Source: Flavobacterium chilense
Lineage (GTDB): Bacteria; Bacteroidota; Bacteroidia; Flavobacteriales; Flavobacteriaceae
Assembly: GCF_001602525.1 (NCBI RefSeq)
Contig: NZ_LSYT01000002.1
Coordinates: 620,001 to 684,000, forward strand
Reading direction: 5' to 3'
Length of the DNA: 64,000 nucleotides
The notes below the pieces were generated by a model. It was not told the DNA's origin, made no database searches, and saw only the letters and a list, made by a program, of their open reading frames with translations. Both the position numbers and the translations under genes were made by a program. Shown one piece after another: positions 8,562 to 17,336 of this stretch (position 1 is the first letter of the stretch; each line of letters begins with the position of its first letter).

Positions 8562-9581
8562 ATGATAGACAAGATAAAACAACATATAGAGGAAGCCAAA
8601 GCCTTTAATGATAAAAACAAAGAATCTTTAGAGCAATTCCGTATTAAATATTTAGGTAGTAGAGGTTTGTTAAGAGAGCTTTTTGCTGAGTTCAAGAACA
8701 TTCCAAACGACCAGAAAAAAGACTTTGGACAGGTAATTAATACTTTAAAAGCTGTTGCCGAAGAAAAAGTTCGTGTTATTCAGGAAGAACTGGAAAGCAA
8801 ACAGGAGATAAAAGGAGTTTTTGGTGATTTAACACGTGCTGCAGAACCGGTTATTATTGGTTCTCGTCATCCAATTTCGATTGTTAAAAATCAAATCATA
8901 GATATTTTTGCCAACATTGGCTTTAACGTTTCTGAAGGTCCGGAAATCGAAGACGACTGGCATAACTTTACCGCTTTGAACTTACCGGAATACCATCCGG
9001 CACGTGATATGCAGGATACGTTTTTCATCCAGACCAATCCTGATGTGTTGTTGCGTACGCATACATCATCTGTTCAGGTACGTTACATGGAAAATCACAA
9101 ACCGCCAATTCGTACTATTTCTCCGGGACGTGTATTTCGTAACGAAGCTATTTCGTCACGTTCGCACTGTATTTTCCATCAGGTTGAAGGATTATATATT
9201 GACAAAGATGTATCGTTTGCTGATTTGAAACAAACCTTGCTTTATTTCACCAAAGAAATGTTCGGAAAATCGAAAATTCGTTTGCGTCCGTCATACTTTC
9301 CATTTACAGAACCAAGTGCCGAAATTGATATCTATTGGGGTTTAAAAACCGAAACAGATTATCGTATTACAAAAGGAACTGGCTGGCTAGAAATTGGAGG
9401 CTGCGGAATGGTTGATCCAAACGTTCTTAAAAACTGTGATATCAATCCGGACGAATTCAATGGTTTTGCTTTTGGAATGGGAGTAGAGCGTATTGCGATG
9501 CTTTTATACCAAATTGGCGATATCCGTATGTTCTACGAAAATGATGTTCGTTTCTTAGAGCAATTCAAAGCAAATATTTAA
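8562..9581 (+). CDS. pheS: Phenylalanine--tRNA ligase alpha subunit
   Basis: 339 aa, the usual length. The N-terminal ~90 residues form the tRNA-binding coiled coil (FRIKYLGSRGLLRELF), and the rest is a class II synthetase core. Motif 2 contains GRVFRNEAISSRSHCIFHQVEG, the family EPSAEID segment follows, and motif 3 is GFAFGMGVERIAMLLYQIGDIR. It charges tRNA-Phe together with PheT, which is not encoded next to it, so the two subunit genes are separated here as in many Bacteroidetes. Confidence 0.98.
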   Translation: MIDKIKQHIEEAKAFNDKNKESLEQFRIKYLGSRGLLRELFAEFKNIPNDQKKDFGQVINTLKAVAEEKVRVIQEELESKQEIKGVFGDLTRAAEPVIIGSRHPISIVKNQIIDIFANIGFNVSEGPEIEDDWHNFTALNLPEYHPARDMQDTFFIQTNPDVLLRTHTSSVQVRYMENHKPPIRTISPGRVFRNEAISSRSHCIFHQVEGLYIDKDVSFADLKQTLLYFTKEMFGKSKIRLRPSYFPFTEPSAEIDIYWGLKTETDYRITKGTGWLEIGGCGMVDPNVLKNCDINPDEFNGFAFGMGVERIAMLLYQIGDIRMFYENDVRFLEQFKANI

Positions 9582-9594
9582 AAATAAAGATATT

Positions 9595-9641
9595 AGTAAA
9601 TAGTGATTAGTGAGAAGTTTTCTTTCTAATCACTATTTACT
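9595..9641. repeat. Copy 2 of the AGTAAATAGTGATTAG word, as a 16-bp inverted repeat
   Basis: AGTAAATAGTGATTAG (9595-9610) pairs perfectly with CTAATCACTATTTACT (9626-9641). The first arm continues GTGA-AG-TTTT as in the copy at 3869. It lies 14 nt after the pheS stop and could form a hairpin, with TTTT following, that ends pheS transcripts. Confidence 0.75.
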
Positions 9642-9661
9642 TTTTATTAATTACTCAGATT

Positions 9662-10069
9662 ATGAAAAAAGATATAACAATCCCCGAAGTAGAAAACGTA
9701 TTTCTGGCAGCAGTTCAGGAATGGAGTGATGATTTTATGGAGAAAGTATGGTATGCTTATCTTGTAAACGACAGTGACTTTAATTTAGACAGCGTTATGG
9801 TCGTTTCAAAAGCATTTGGAACTATAGATGGCGAAATGAAAAAAACATCCGTTTTACGTCATGCTTTTGTTGAAGTTCCTGCTGTTTCAGTAGTAAAAAT
9901 AGAATTGGTAGAAAAAAGCCTTTTATCGCTTAATAACGAATTTATGGTTACTTTCTTTATAGGTAATACTTTATACGATAAGAAGTTTATCTTTAAATCC
10001 AACATCATTGATGAAAACAATACAGAAGAAGTGCCTATTTTGTTTGTTGAAGGAATTATGGTGAAGTAA
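9662..10069 (+). CDS. Conserved hypothetical protein, 135 aa
   Basis: Soluble, no signal. The sequence alternates short strands (VWYAYLVNDSDFNLDSVMVVSKAFG, VVKIELVEKSLLSLNNEFMVTFFIGNTLYDKKFIF), suggesting a small beta-rich fold. I do not recognise a family. It sits alone between the pheS terminator-like repeat and a strong bidirectional terminator, so it is probably transcribed as a single gene. The function is unknown. Confidence 0.72.
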   Translation: MKKDITIPEVENVFLAAVQEWSDDFMEKVWYAYLVNDSDFNLDSVMVVSKAFGTIDGEMKKTSVLRHAFVEVPAVSVVKIELVEKSLLSLNNEFMVTFFIGNTLYDKKFIFKSNIIDENNTEEVPILFVEGIMVK

Positions 10070-10096
10070 AGAGAATAGACTTTAGAAAAATAGATA

Positions 10097-10152
10097 AAAG
10101 AGAAAAGAGTCAAGACGAAATTTAATTAGTCTTGACTCTTTTCTCTTTTTTT
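10097..10152. terminator. Bidirectional intrinsic terminator between convergent genes
   Basis: A stem of about 19 bp centres on AGAGTCAAGAC (10106-10116) and GTCTTGACTCT (10129-10139), with a 12-nt loop and A/T tracts on both sides. It serves the + strand gene ending at 10069 and the - strand peroxidase ending at 10212. Confidence 0.85.
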
Positions 10153-10211
10153 TATTCTCAAAGTACAGAAATCTATTCTCTTTGCTCTATTCTCTTGTTT
10201 CTTAAAAAAAA

Positions 10212-11351
10212 TTATTGTGGTAATTCCGGTGGGCGCATTTTATAAGCTCCGGCTGATAAACTACTAATAAAAGCTTCTAGTGCATCCAGCTCTGATGCGT
10301 TCAGTTTTAATTTCTGTATCAGCTTAGAAGTGGTTGGAAACAAAGTATCATTTTGCTGGCTTTCTTTTCTTTTGGGTTGAGGCATTCCGGCATTGTACAT
10401 GTTCAGGACACCTCGAATATTAGGAAACAAACCATTGTGCATATAGGGTGCGTTTTGCGCAACTCCCCGTAAAGACTGGGTTTTAAATTCACCTACATTT
10501 TCGGCTTTTTTGGTTACATTATAGCGTCCTAAATCTTCATATTCTCGTCCGTAATACGTTAGGCCTATATTGTGGAATTTATTATCAGAGAAATTAGCGG
10601 TATTATGGCAATTAATGCAACGTGCTTTGGTACGAAATAAATGCAAACCTTCAACCTCTTTATTGTTTAACTGTGTAGAGTCTCCTGCAACAAATTTGTC
10701 GAACCTGCTTTTCGGACTGATTAAAGTTCTTTCGAAAGTCGCAATGGCTTTTAGAATTTCTTCCTGTGTGAGCTTTTCTTTGCCAAATGCCTTTTTAAAA
10801 TGAGGTCTGTACCCTTTTATCTTATTCAGCCTTTTGGTGGCTAAATCGATATGAAAGTTCATTTCTTTGGTATCTTTTATTGGAAAGCTTGCCTGGTCTT
10901 CAAGAGTATTGGCTCTTCCGTCCCAAAAGAAAACTTTCGAATAAGCGATATTCATTAAACTGGGAGAATTTCGAATGCCTTGTAATCTTCCTTCTCCATA
11001 AGAAACCCTTCTGGCGTCGCCCCAGTTTAACTCCGGATCATGACAATTTGCACATGAAATTTGCCCGGATTTTGATAATCTCGGATCAAAAAACAGGATT
11101 TTACCTAAAGCGGCTTTATCTTCTGTATATGGATTATCTTCAGGAAATTCAGGCTTGCCTAAAGTGCCTATATCCTGAAAACCCTGAGCGTAAACAATAG
11201 AATCTACTTCTGGTTTTGGCCATTTGGTATAATCGCCACTGCTGTATAAATTTTTTAGTTCGCTTATAGAAAGCGTTGGGTTAATTTTGGAATAAGAAAC
11301 GATAAGAAGTGAAAATACCATTACCCCAATGGCAATAAACTTTGTTTTCAT
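10212..11351 (-). CDS. Di-haem cytochrome c peroxidase / MauG family protein
   Basis: 379 aa from ATG 11351 (a TTG 9 codons upstream is less likely because it would overlap the previous gene). An N-terminal hydrophobic segment exports it to the periplasm. Two haem c sites are visible, CANCH at residues 100-104 and CINCH at 245-249, plus the C-terminal YMHNGLFPNIRGVLNMY segment usual in the family. Such enzymes reduce H2O2 or oxidise a partner with two c-type haems. It is the last gene of a four-gene - strand unit, starting 2 nt after the barrel gene's stop, which ties it to the TonB receptor. In this setting it may process a metal- or haem-related substrate; that is inference. Confidence 0.9.
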   Translation of the reverse strand: MKTKFIAIGVMVFSLLIVSYSKINPTLSISELKNLYSSGDYTKWPKPEVDSIVYAQGFQDIGTLGKPEFPEDNPYTEDKAALGKILFFDPRLSKSGQISCANCHDPELNWGDARRVSYGEGRLQGIRNSPSLMNIAYSKVFFWDGRANTLEDQASFPIKDTKEMNFHIDLATKRLNKIKGYRPHFKKAFGKEKLTQEEILKAIATFERTLISPKSRFDKFVAGDSTQLNNKEVEGLHLFRTKARCINCHNTANFSDNKFHNIGLTYYGREYEDLGRYNVTKKAENVGEFKTQSLRGVAQNAPYMHNGLFPNIRGVLNMYNAGMPQPKRKESQQNDTLFPTTSKLIQKLKLNASELDALEAFISSLSAGAYKMRPPELPQ

Positions 11352-11353
11352 TT

Positions 11354-12952
11354 TTAGTAATTTAATTGTACACCACATTGAATCCAGTAAGTAGTATTGG
11401 TATTAATAATGGCGTTGTAATCATTTTGTTTTTTCAGGGCAATTTTTTCTCTCAAATTGGTAAAAAATACCACTGTTTTATTATTCTTTACCGGATAACT
11501 ATACTCAAGTCTTACTGCCGGAGCAAAATAGTTTGTGGTGCTTACAGCGTAATCATGTATGATGACTTCGTTAAAAAAGGAGCTGTTACTGCCACCTGAC
11601 GTATCATAATAATCTAATTTAGACGGGAGTGCAAAATACATATTAAAGTTTACGGTTGCGTTTAGCTTACTTTTTTCAAAAGCAAAATCACGGCTTCCGA
11701 AAATTCCTGTATTAAGTGAATTGATATCGATATTAGTTGTAGCCAAAACATCACTATAACTGTTTTGTTGATATTTTACATCCAGACCCAATAAGTAATC
11801 AATTTTAGTATTTGTTTTCTTTGAAATAGAAGTTAACCAGCTAATTGTATTTAAAGAACTTTTGTAATTATGTCCTTTACTTTTTACATCATAGTTAATG
11901 CTGTTACTGTTATCATATTTAAAAGTCGATTTTAATTCTTTGTTGTTCCATTTATGTAGTGCAAATAATTCAGCATGATTTGTTTTGGTTTCGTATTTAA
12001 ATCTTACATAGTCTTCTGTACCAAAAACACTGGTGTAAAAATCATCATTTGATTTCTGATTGTAATACAAAGCCGTGAATGTATTGTTTTTATTAGTAAA
12101 GCTGTATCCTAAGCCAATTTTTCCAATTATATCTTTATAAAGAAAACGAGTGCTATTATAATAGTTAGATTTGAAATAATTTACAATTCTGCCATATCCG
12201 GTATTAAACCTTAGATAAGTATCCGGATTAGCTTCTACATTTGCGTGATCATCTTTGTATAAATATGAAAAATCTTTGTCTGAACGTGTATAACCTGCTA
12301 AGGTAAAAACTTTATGATTTTCTTTTATCTGATATCCTAATTGTAGTTCTCCGCCTAATTTTCTTGAAATTATTTGAGGTCTGGGGTCAAGATTTCTGCT
12401 GAATTTTTCAGCATTGTAATTTATCTTAGTAGCAATTGATATTTTATTAGTAATGTTTTTAGAGAGTCCGCCACTTAGATAATATTTTTGATTCGTCCAA
12501 TTTGCTTTTCTGGGAACAAAAAAATAGTGTGGTGCTATAATTTCCTGATCTTCTGCCCTGTCATCAGAAAGCACCCAGCCAATATCTTTCTCATTTGTTT
12601 TTTGGATCGATAAATCACCAAATAATTTCCACTTAGATTTTGTTGTATAATGTCCCTGCGCTAAAAATTGGTATGTGTTAATCTCATTTGCAACCTGTGT
12701 TCGGGCAAACTCATTTTTTTGATATTTGTATGAAACCTCACTAAAAGTAAAATCTTTAATGTATTTGTTCGTGAACACAATAGGGTAACTGTACAGTTGG
12801 TTTTTTGTCTGTAAGTCCGTAAGATGATTGGATATAACAATACTATCCTGTGCTTGTAAAAAAGGGGAGAAAAAAAAGAATAAAAGGAGTAATGCCCAGT
12901 TTTCCTGAGCATTACTTTTTATATTGAAATCTTTAAAAATGTTGATTTTCAT
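11354..12952 (-). CDS. Outer-membrane beta-barrel protein (DUF6850-like)
   Basis: 532 aa. After a short charged start comes a signal peptide (ALLLLFFFFSPFLQAQ, about residues 20-35). The rest is a run of alternating amphipathic strands with many Tyr/Asn/Thr residues and aromatic strand ends, finishing CGVQLNY, as in outer-membrane barrels. No TonB plug is seen. I associate this type of barrel with DUF6850, which in Bacteroidetes sits beside DUF4876 lipoproteins and TonB receptors; that label is from memory and not verified here. Its stop is 2 nt from the peroxidase start and its start is 11 nt after the lipoprotein stop, so the three genes are in one operon. Confidence 0.75.
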   Translation of the reverse strand: MKINIFKDFNIKSNAQENWALLLLFFFFSPFLQAQDSIVISNHLTDLQTKNQLYSYPIVFTNKYIKDFTFSEVSYKYQKNEFARTQVANEINTYQFLAQGHYTTKSKWKLFGDLSIQKTNEKDIGWVLSDDRAEDQEIIAPHYFFVPRKANWTNQKYYLSGGLSKNITNKISIATKINYNAEKFSRNLDPRPQIISRKLGGELQLGYQIKENHKVFTLAGYTRSDKDFSYLYKDDHANVEANPDTYLRFNTGYGRIVNYFKSNYYNSTRFLYKDIIGKIGLGYSFTNKNNTFTALYYNQKSNDDFYTSVFGTEDYVRFKYETKTNHAELFALHKWNNKELKSTFKYDNSNSINYDVKSKGHNYKSSLNTISWLTSISKKTNTKIDYLLGLDVKYQQNSYSDVLATTNIDINSLNTGIFGSRDFAFEKSKLNATVNFNMYFALPSKLDYYDTSGGSNSSFFNEVIIHDYAVSTTNYFAPAVRLEYSYPVKNNKTVVFFTNLREKIALKKQNDYNAIINTNTTYWIQCGVQLNY

Positions 12953-12963
12953 TAATGAAAATT

Positions 12964-14271
12964 TTAGTTGAATCCTCTTGGATTTGCAGTTATTTCAACA
13001 AAATCATTGCTTGAGTTATTCGTGTCTTGTAAAATAATTCTTCCTGCAATTGTTGTTTTAGTTTTTCTAATTACTGACTTAGATGAAAATGCACCTGATG
13101 GTAAATAAGTAGTTCCACCGTCTATTTGAGTTGCTAGTTTTTTAGGAATGTAATTTGTACCTAAATCTTTTGTAGTATCAACACCATCTATAATTACAGA
13201 ATTTGGAACCTGAAGGTATAAAGTAGTTTCTCCTTTTGGGTTTTTGTAACTTTTAAGGCTGGCAAAGTCTGCACTTGGCATTTTAAAAATAGCATATCCA
13301 TATCGACCTGCAGTATCTAATATCATGTCTTTATTCTTGTTACCCCAATATGCAATATTTAAGTCTGGTACAGCTGGATTTTGAATATCATATAAGTAAG
13401 TGTCACCTAAATAGGTGCCCAGGAATGATTCGAAATCAGCAGTGCTTAGATCAAGTGTTAGGTCAGGGTTTAAAATGCTGACTGATTTTCCATTGTTATC
13501 CATATAATTAGATTTGTGGTTAATGGCATTTTGAGCAATTACAATACTTTTACCTGGTTGTACAGGATATTGTGTTCCGTTTCCGGGAATAATAAAAATG
13601 TTAGAAGCGTATACATAATCTGTATTTGCTGCATTTCCAATTGTCATTCCTGTAGATTTACTCCAGTCATACTGACCGTTAGCCAAAGTGTACGGATAAA
13701 CTGTAGTAGCAAATGAACCATACAATTGAGCAATATATAATCCGTCTGCGTATTGCACGGTGTTTGAGTTATTGTAAATTTCAATAAACTGATCTCTTAT
13801 AGAAGCTCCTTTTTGGGTATCAGAACCACCATAATGAATTTGTTTAAGTACAAAATCACCCACTTTAGAAGTTTTCATTACAACATTAATCGGTGTTGTT
13901 TTATTATTTACTGTTACACTGCTTGCAGAACCGTTAAAATTAATTTCGGTTTCAGTAGGTGTATAACCAAAAGTATCTGTAAATTCTGCTGATTGCATAA
14001 CTTTAGTGGCAGAAACAGAATAAACTCCCGGTAAAATCTGGTTGAACTGGGCATTTCCACTATCATCTGATTTTACGGTATATTTATTTCCTGTTTCATT
14101 GTTTACAATAGTAACGGATGAGCTTTTTGTAATAAGACTATTAAATGTTTCGTCATATTTAACCGAAATAGAAAAATTTACAGGCTTTAAAGCTTCATTT
14201 TCATCATTATTGCTACAGGATTGAATTACTAATGCAAGTAATACTATAATAGAGAGAACAGTTTTTTTCAT
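12964..14271 (-). CDS. DUF4876-like surface lipoprotein
   Basis: 435 aa. The lipoprotein signal ends in IQSC with Cys19, followed by SNNDENE. Residues ~35-125 look like a carboxypeptidase-regulatory/Ig-like beta domain (VSISVKYDE..., SVSATKVM). The remaining part contains QIHYGGSDTQKGASIRDQF and FIEIYNNSNTVQYADGLYI, a lamin-tail-like segment found in DUF4876 proteins. It is probably on the outer leaflet and partners with the TonB receptor 17 nt upstream, like the SusD-type lipoproteins of other systems although unrelated in sequence. The ligand is unknown. Confidence 0.75.
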   Translation of the reverse strand: MKKTVLSIIVLLALVIQSCSNNDENEALKPVNFSISVKYDETFNSLITKSSSVTIVNNETGNKYTVKSDDSGNAQFNQILPGVYSVSATKVMQSAEFTDTFGYTPTETEINFNGSASSVTVNNKTTPINVVMKTSKVGDFVLKQIHYGGSDTQKGASIRDQFIEIYNNSNTVQYADGLYIAQLYGSFATTVYPYTLANGQYDWSKSTGMTIGNAANTDYVYASNIFIIPGNGTQYPVQPGKSIVIAQNAINHKSNYMDNNGKSVSILNPDLTLDLSTADFESFLGTYLGDTYLYDIQNPAVPDLNIAYWGNKNKDMILDTAGRYGYAIFKMPSADFASLKSYKNPKGETTLYLQVPNSVIIDGVDTTKDLGTNYIPKKLATQIDGGTTYLPSGAFSSKSVIRKTKTTIAGRIILQDTNNSSNDFVEITANPRGFN

Positions 14272-14288
14272 AATGTTATATATTTAGT

Positions 14289-16961
14289 TTAAAATTGATA
14301 TTCAAGTCTGGTTCCAAATGAGAAACTGGCAATGGTTGATAATGTTTTTAAGCCAGAATCATCATAGTAATATGGTTTTAGATTTAAGAAGTTTGTTGCA
14401 TAAAATGAAACATTGAATCCGTTTAAGAAATCTTTTGAAACACGTAAATGAAAATTGTGTAAGGCATTTTGTAGCTTATTTTCAGTTTCGGTGCTCTTTT
14501 TTATTAGATGCCCGTATTTTTGAACATTTGCCCTGTCTTCAACAGGAATTTCATGATATATCATTTCAGAGTCTAAGTAGCCATTTGGAAAATTGGCGGT
14601 AGGTGATTTTGTATTTCGCAGTAAAATATGTTCCGTTCTCATCGAAATCAACAATCCAACAGAAGGGATATGATAATTAAAATTAGAACTGATGGTGAAA
14701 TTGTCAAACAAACTCGTTCTGGGATCATAAACTCCATATCTTTCTGGTGATAAAAGACTGGTAGAAACTTCATAACTTTTTACATTCGAAAAATCTTTAG
14801 TGTGCACATAGGAGGCATTCAGACTAATATCCAGATTTAAAGGATTAATTTTTCTGAAATTTATTGTGCCCTCAATACCTTTATCTTCTGACGAATTATC
14901 GTTTGTAATGGTATTGGTGAAATAATAAAAGTTTTCAGTTCCCACAATTTGATAAGTAGGAATTTCAGTTCCTACTATTGTAACCTGAGCTTTTGGGATA
15001 ACTTTATATTCCGGATTTTTCTGAGTTGAAAAACCGTTATAAAGCTTGTTGTAATACCCTGAAAAATTCATCTGTGCAAAAGGCAGGCTAACATCAAAAC
15101 CTACTTCAGATCGATATGATTTTGATGGTTTAAGATTTAAGTTGTCTCCTGGCGTTATAATAGTCTGAATCCAGGCTTTTTGATAAATTCCCGGATAAGT
15201 ATAAATCCCGCTTCCAATTATTTTATCCAAATAACGTTCTCCGGTATAAAGCTGATTAAGAGAAGGAGCTTTTGATGATAATCCAAATCCACCACGAACT
15301 TTAAATATCTTGTTAAACGAAAGAGAAGAGTTTATACGAGGTTGAAAAGACATATTTCCTAATTGATTATCGAATCGTAAACCCAAATCAACATTAAGAA
15401 TCTGATCGTTCTCAAATTTTTTAAAGATTCTGTCTTCTATAAAGGCAGATATTTGAGTTTCTGTTTTGGTATTGTTAAAAGCATAATCTCTGTAACCTAA
15501 AGTACTATCTCCATTTTTTGAAAGAGCGTAAAAATTTAATAAACCTGTAACAGCATTTTTTCTGCCTTCTCCTTTGTTGCTACTTGTTCTGTTTGAAACT
15601 CCAAAAACCAAACTATGAACCCACCTGTCTTGATTTGTGAGTACTTTTGTCGCCTCTAAACTTATAAAACTCGAAACAGGAATACCTTCTACAGTATTTA
15701 CACTGTTATATTGATTTGGTAATATAATAGCTTCATGAATACCTTCTTCATAGGTGTCTGTAGCGGCTGCAGAAGTCGTATTTGTCCATCTGTCTCTTCT
15801 TGAAAATTGTCTGTCATAGCTAAAACTTCCATTTATATTTATACCATCCACCCATAGATTTTTTGGTTTCCACATAAAATTATCAGAAATAGAAAATCCC
15901 TTTTTTTCATTTCTGGCTACCGCTGCATTAATATCATCCGGATCTGTTTTGGCTTCGTCCAGGTTTAGTCTAAAAGAGGTGTTAATAATATTTTTTATAG
16001 TCGAAGATTCATTTTTATAAAGCCATGACATGTTTCCATTTATTCTTTCATAGTCTAATAAATTATCTCTTGGATCAGCCTTAGAATCCAGATAATTAAT
16101 GGCTACATTCATGGAATTGTTCGGATTTAATTTGAAGCCTTTTGTTAAATTTAATTCTGATGTTGCATCTCTTATAGAAGCAGATACCCGATAAGGACTA
16201 CTTCCTATTTTGGTTGTTATTAAAACTAATCCGGAAGTTAAATCACCATATTTTGCAGACGGGATTCCTTGAATAACTTTTATTTCTTCAATATTATCAG
16301 TTGAAATTTCTCTTAAGTCGACTCCCGCATTTGCGTTTGTAAAAGTTTTCGTTTTCGTTCCAAAAGTGTCAAATGTCAGGCCATTAGGATTAAAGGACTG
16401 CATGTTTTCATTATTGGATATCGGAATATCGTTCATCACAAAAGAAGTTCCAAATGCTTTTATACCATAAGTAGTTGAAGAAGGGGTTGCGGTTCGAAAT
16501 GCAATATTTTTAAATCCGTTTAAGTCAAAAGTAGTTGTGATTTGTCCCGGAAGCTGCTGTAAAACATCATCAAGTGAAAAAGCCTGAACATTATTTATGG
16601 CATTTGTACCCAATGTCAATTCAGAATACTGCCTCTGTTTATTCGCAGTAACGACAACTTCTTTCAAACGAAGCGTGTTGTCTTCGAGGGTAACAAGAAT
16701 ATAATTCTGGTCATTTTTTAATACTATATTAGATTCCATTTTTCCTAAAAGAGAAAAATTTAACTCTATATCTTCGTAGTACGGAATGGTAATTCTAAAA
16801 GTTCCGTCTTTTTCAGAAATACTCCAGTTCTCAGATTTGGTGTCCCGAATAAAAACACCCATTAGAGATGCTGAGGTTTCTTTATCTACAACTTTACCGG
16901 TAATTATTCTTTGAGAGAAAACGGTGCTCGAAATGAGAAGAAAAAATAAAAGAGAACGCAT
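14289..16961 (-). CDS. TonB-dependent outer-membrane receptor
   Basis: 890 aa. A signal peptide (MRSLLFFLLISSTVFS) is followed by a carboxypeptidase-like regulatory domain (residues ~18-100, ITGKVVDKETSASLMGVFI). The TonB plug (about 110-250) carries DDVLQQLPGQITTTFDLNGF and a plug end IEEIKVIQGIPSAKYGDLTSGLVLITTK. The C-terminal barrel ends in the aromatic FGTRLEYQF. It imports a ligand across the outer membrane with TonB energy. As the first gene of a unit with lipoprotein, barrel and peroxidase, it likely sets the substrate of the whole system. A good promoter lies 34 nt upstream. It is not a SusC of the usual type because no SusD-like gene follows. Confidence 0.92.
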   Translation of the reverse strand: MRSLLFFLLISSTVFSQRIITGKVVDKETSASLMGVFIRDTKSENWSISEKDGTFRITIPYYEDIELNFSLLGKMESNIVLKNDQNYILVTLEDNTLRLKEVVVTANKQRQYSELTLGTNAINNVQAFSLDDVLQQLPGQITTTFDLNGFKNIAFRTATPSSTTYGIKAFGTSFVMNDIPISNNENMQSFNPNGLTFDTFGTKTKTFTNANAGVDLREISTDNIEEIKVIQGIPSAKYGDLTSGLVLITTKIGSSPYRVSASIRDATSELNLTKGFKLNPNNSMNVAINYLDSKADPRDNLLDYERINGNMSWLYKNESSTIKNIINTSFRLNLDEAKTDPDDINAAVARNEKKGFSISDNFMWKPKNLWVDGININGSFSYDRQFSRRDRWTNTTSAAATDTYEEGIHEAIILPNQYNSVNTVEGIPVSSFISLEATKVLTNQDRWVHSLVFGVSNRTSSNKGEGRKNAVTGLLNFYALSKNGDSTLGYRDYAFNNTKTETQISAFIEDRIFKKFENDQILNVDLGLRFDNQLGNMSFQPRINSSLSFNKIFKVRGGFGLSSKAPSLNQLYTGERYLDKIIGSGIYTYPGIYQKAWIQTIITPGDNLNLKPSKSYRSEVGFDVSLPFAQMNFSGYYNKLYNGFSTQKNPEYKVIPKAQVTIVGTEIPTYQIVGTENFYYFTNTITNDNSSEDKGIEGTINFRKINPLNLDISLNASYVHTKDFSNVKSYEVSTSLLSPERYGVYDPRTSLFDNFTISSNFNYHIPSVGLLISMRTEHILLRNTKSPTANFPNGYLDSEMIYHEIPVEDRANVQKYGHLIKKSTETENKLQNALHNFHLRVSKDFLNGFNVSFYATNFLNLKPYYYDDSGLKTLSTIASFSFGTRLEYQF

Positions 16962-16994
16962 TGTGTTTAATTAGAATCAATAAAAATAATAATG

Positions 16995-17024
16995 CGAATT
17001 TATCAATTATTCTTTGTGAAGCAA
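16995..17024 (-). promoter_or_regulatory. Promoter of the TonB receptor-peroxidase operon (TTG-N19-TAAATTCG)
   Basis: On the minus strand TTG (17024-17022) is followed by exactly 19 nt and TAAATTCG (17002-16995), one mismatch from the Bacteroidetes TAnnTTTG box. It lies 34 nt before the receptor start. Confidence 0.55.
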
Positions 17025-17274
17025 CAAGAAATAAGCGAATTATAAAACTGTAAATAGCTCAATTTGTGAGAAAATCATATTCAATAAGTTTTTAAATAGA
17101 ATGATTATGTTGTTGATATATAGTGTGATATCGTTTGAATGACTTTGTAAGAGTAATGTCTTAACTTTTTTTTGGTAAGATGTAGGTTTGATGTATTTTG
17201 AAATAAAATATTTCTTGTTAATTGACTCGTTTCTTTAGAGTTTTATTTTTATTTTTTGGGATTTATACAAAAAA

Positions 17275-17302
17275 AAGAGCCGGAAAATTATTTCCGGCTC
17301 TT
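17275..17302 (-). terminator. Intrinsic terminator of gpsA
   Basis: AAGAGCCGGAAA (17275-17286) pairs perfectly with TTTCCGGCTCTT (17291-17302) around a 4-nt loop. On the minus strand the stem is followed by a long T-run. It lies 34 nt beyond the gpsA stop. Confidence 0.9.
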
Positions 17303-17336
17303 ACTATATTTCTTTATTCTATTCTTTTAAAAAAAA

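Larger units (their letters stand above)
16962..17336. other. 375-bp gap: promoter and terminator only
   Basis: The part near 16962 holds the receptor promoter, and 17275-17302 holds the gpsA terminator. The AT-rich 17030-17270 stretch shows no ORF, repeat or RNA signature that I could recognise. Confidence 0.6.
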
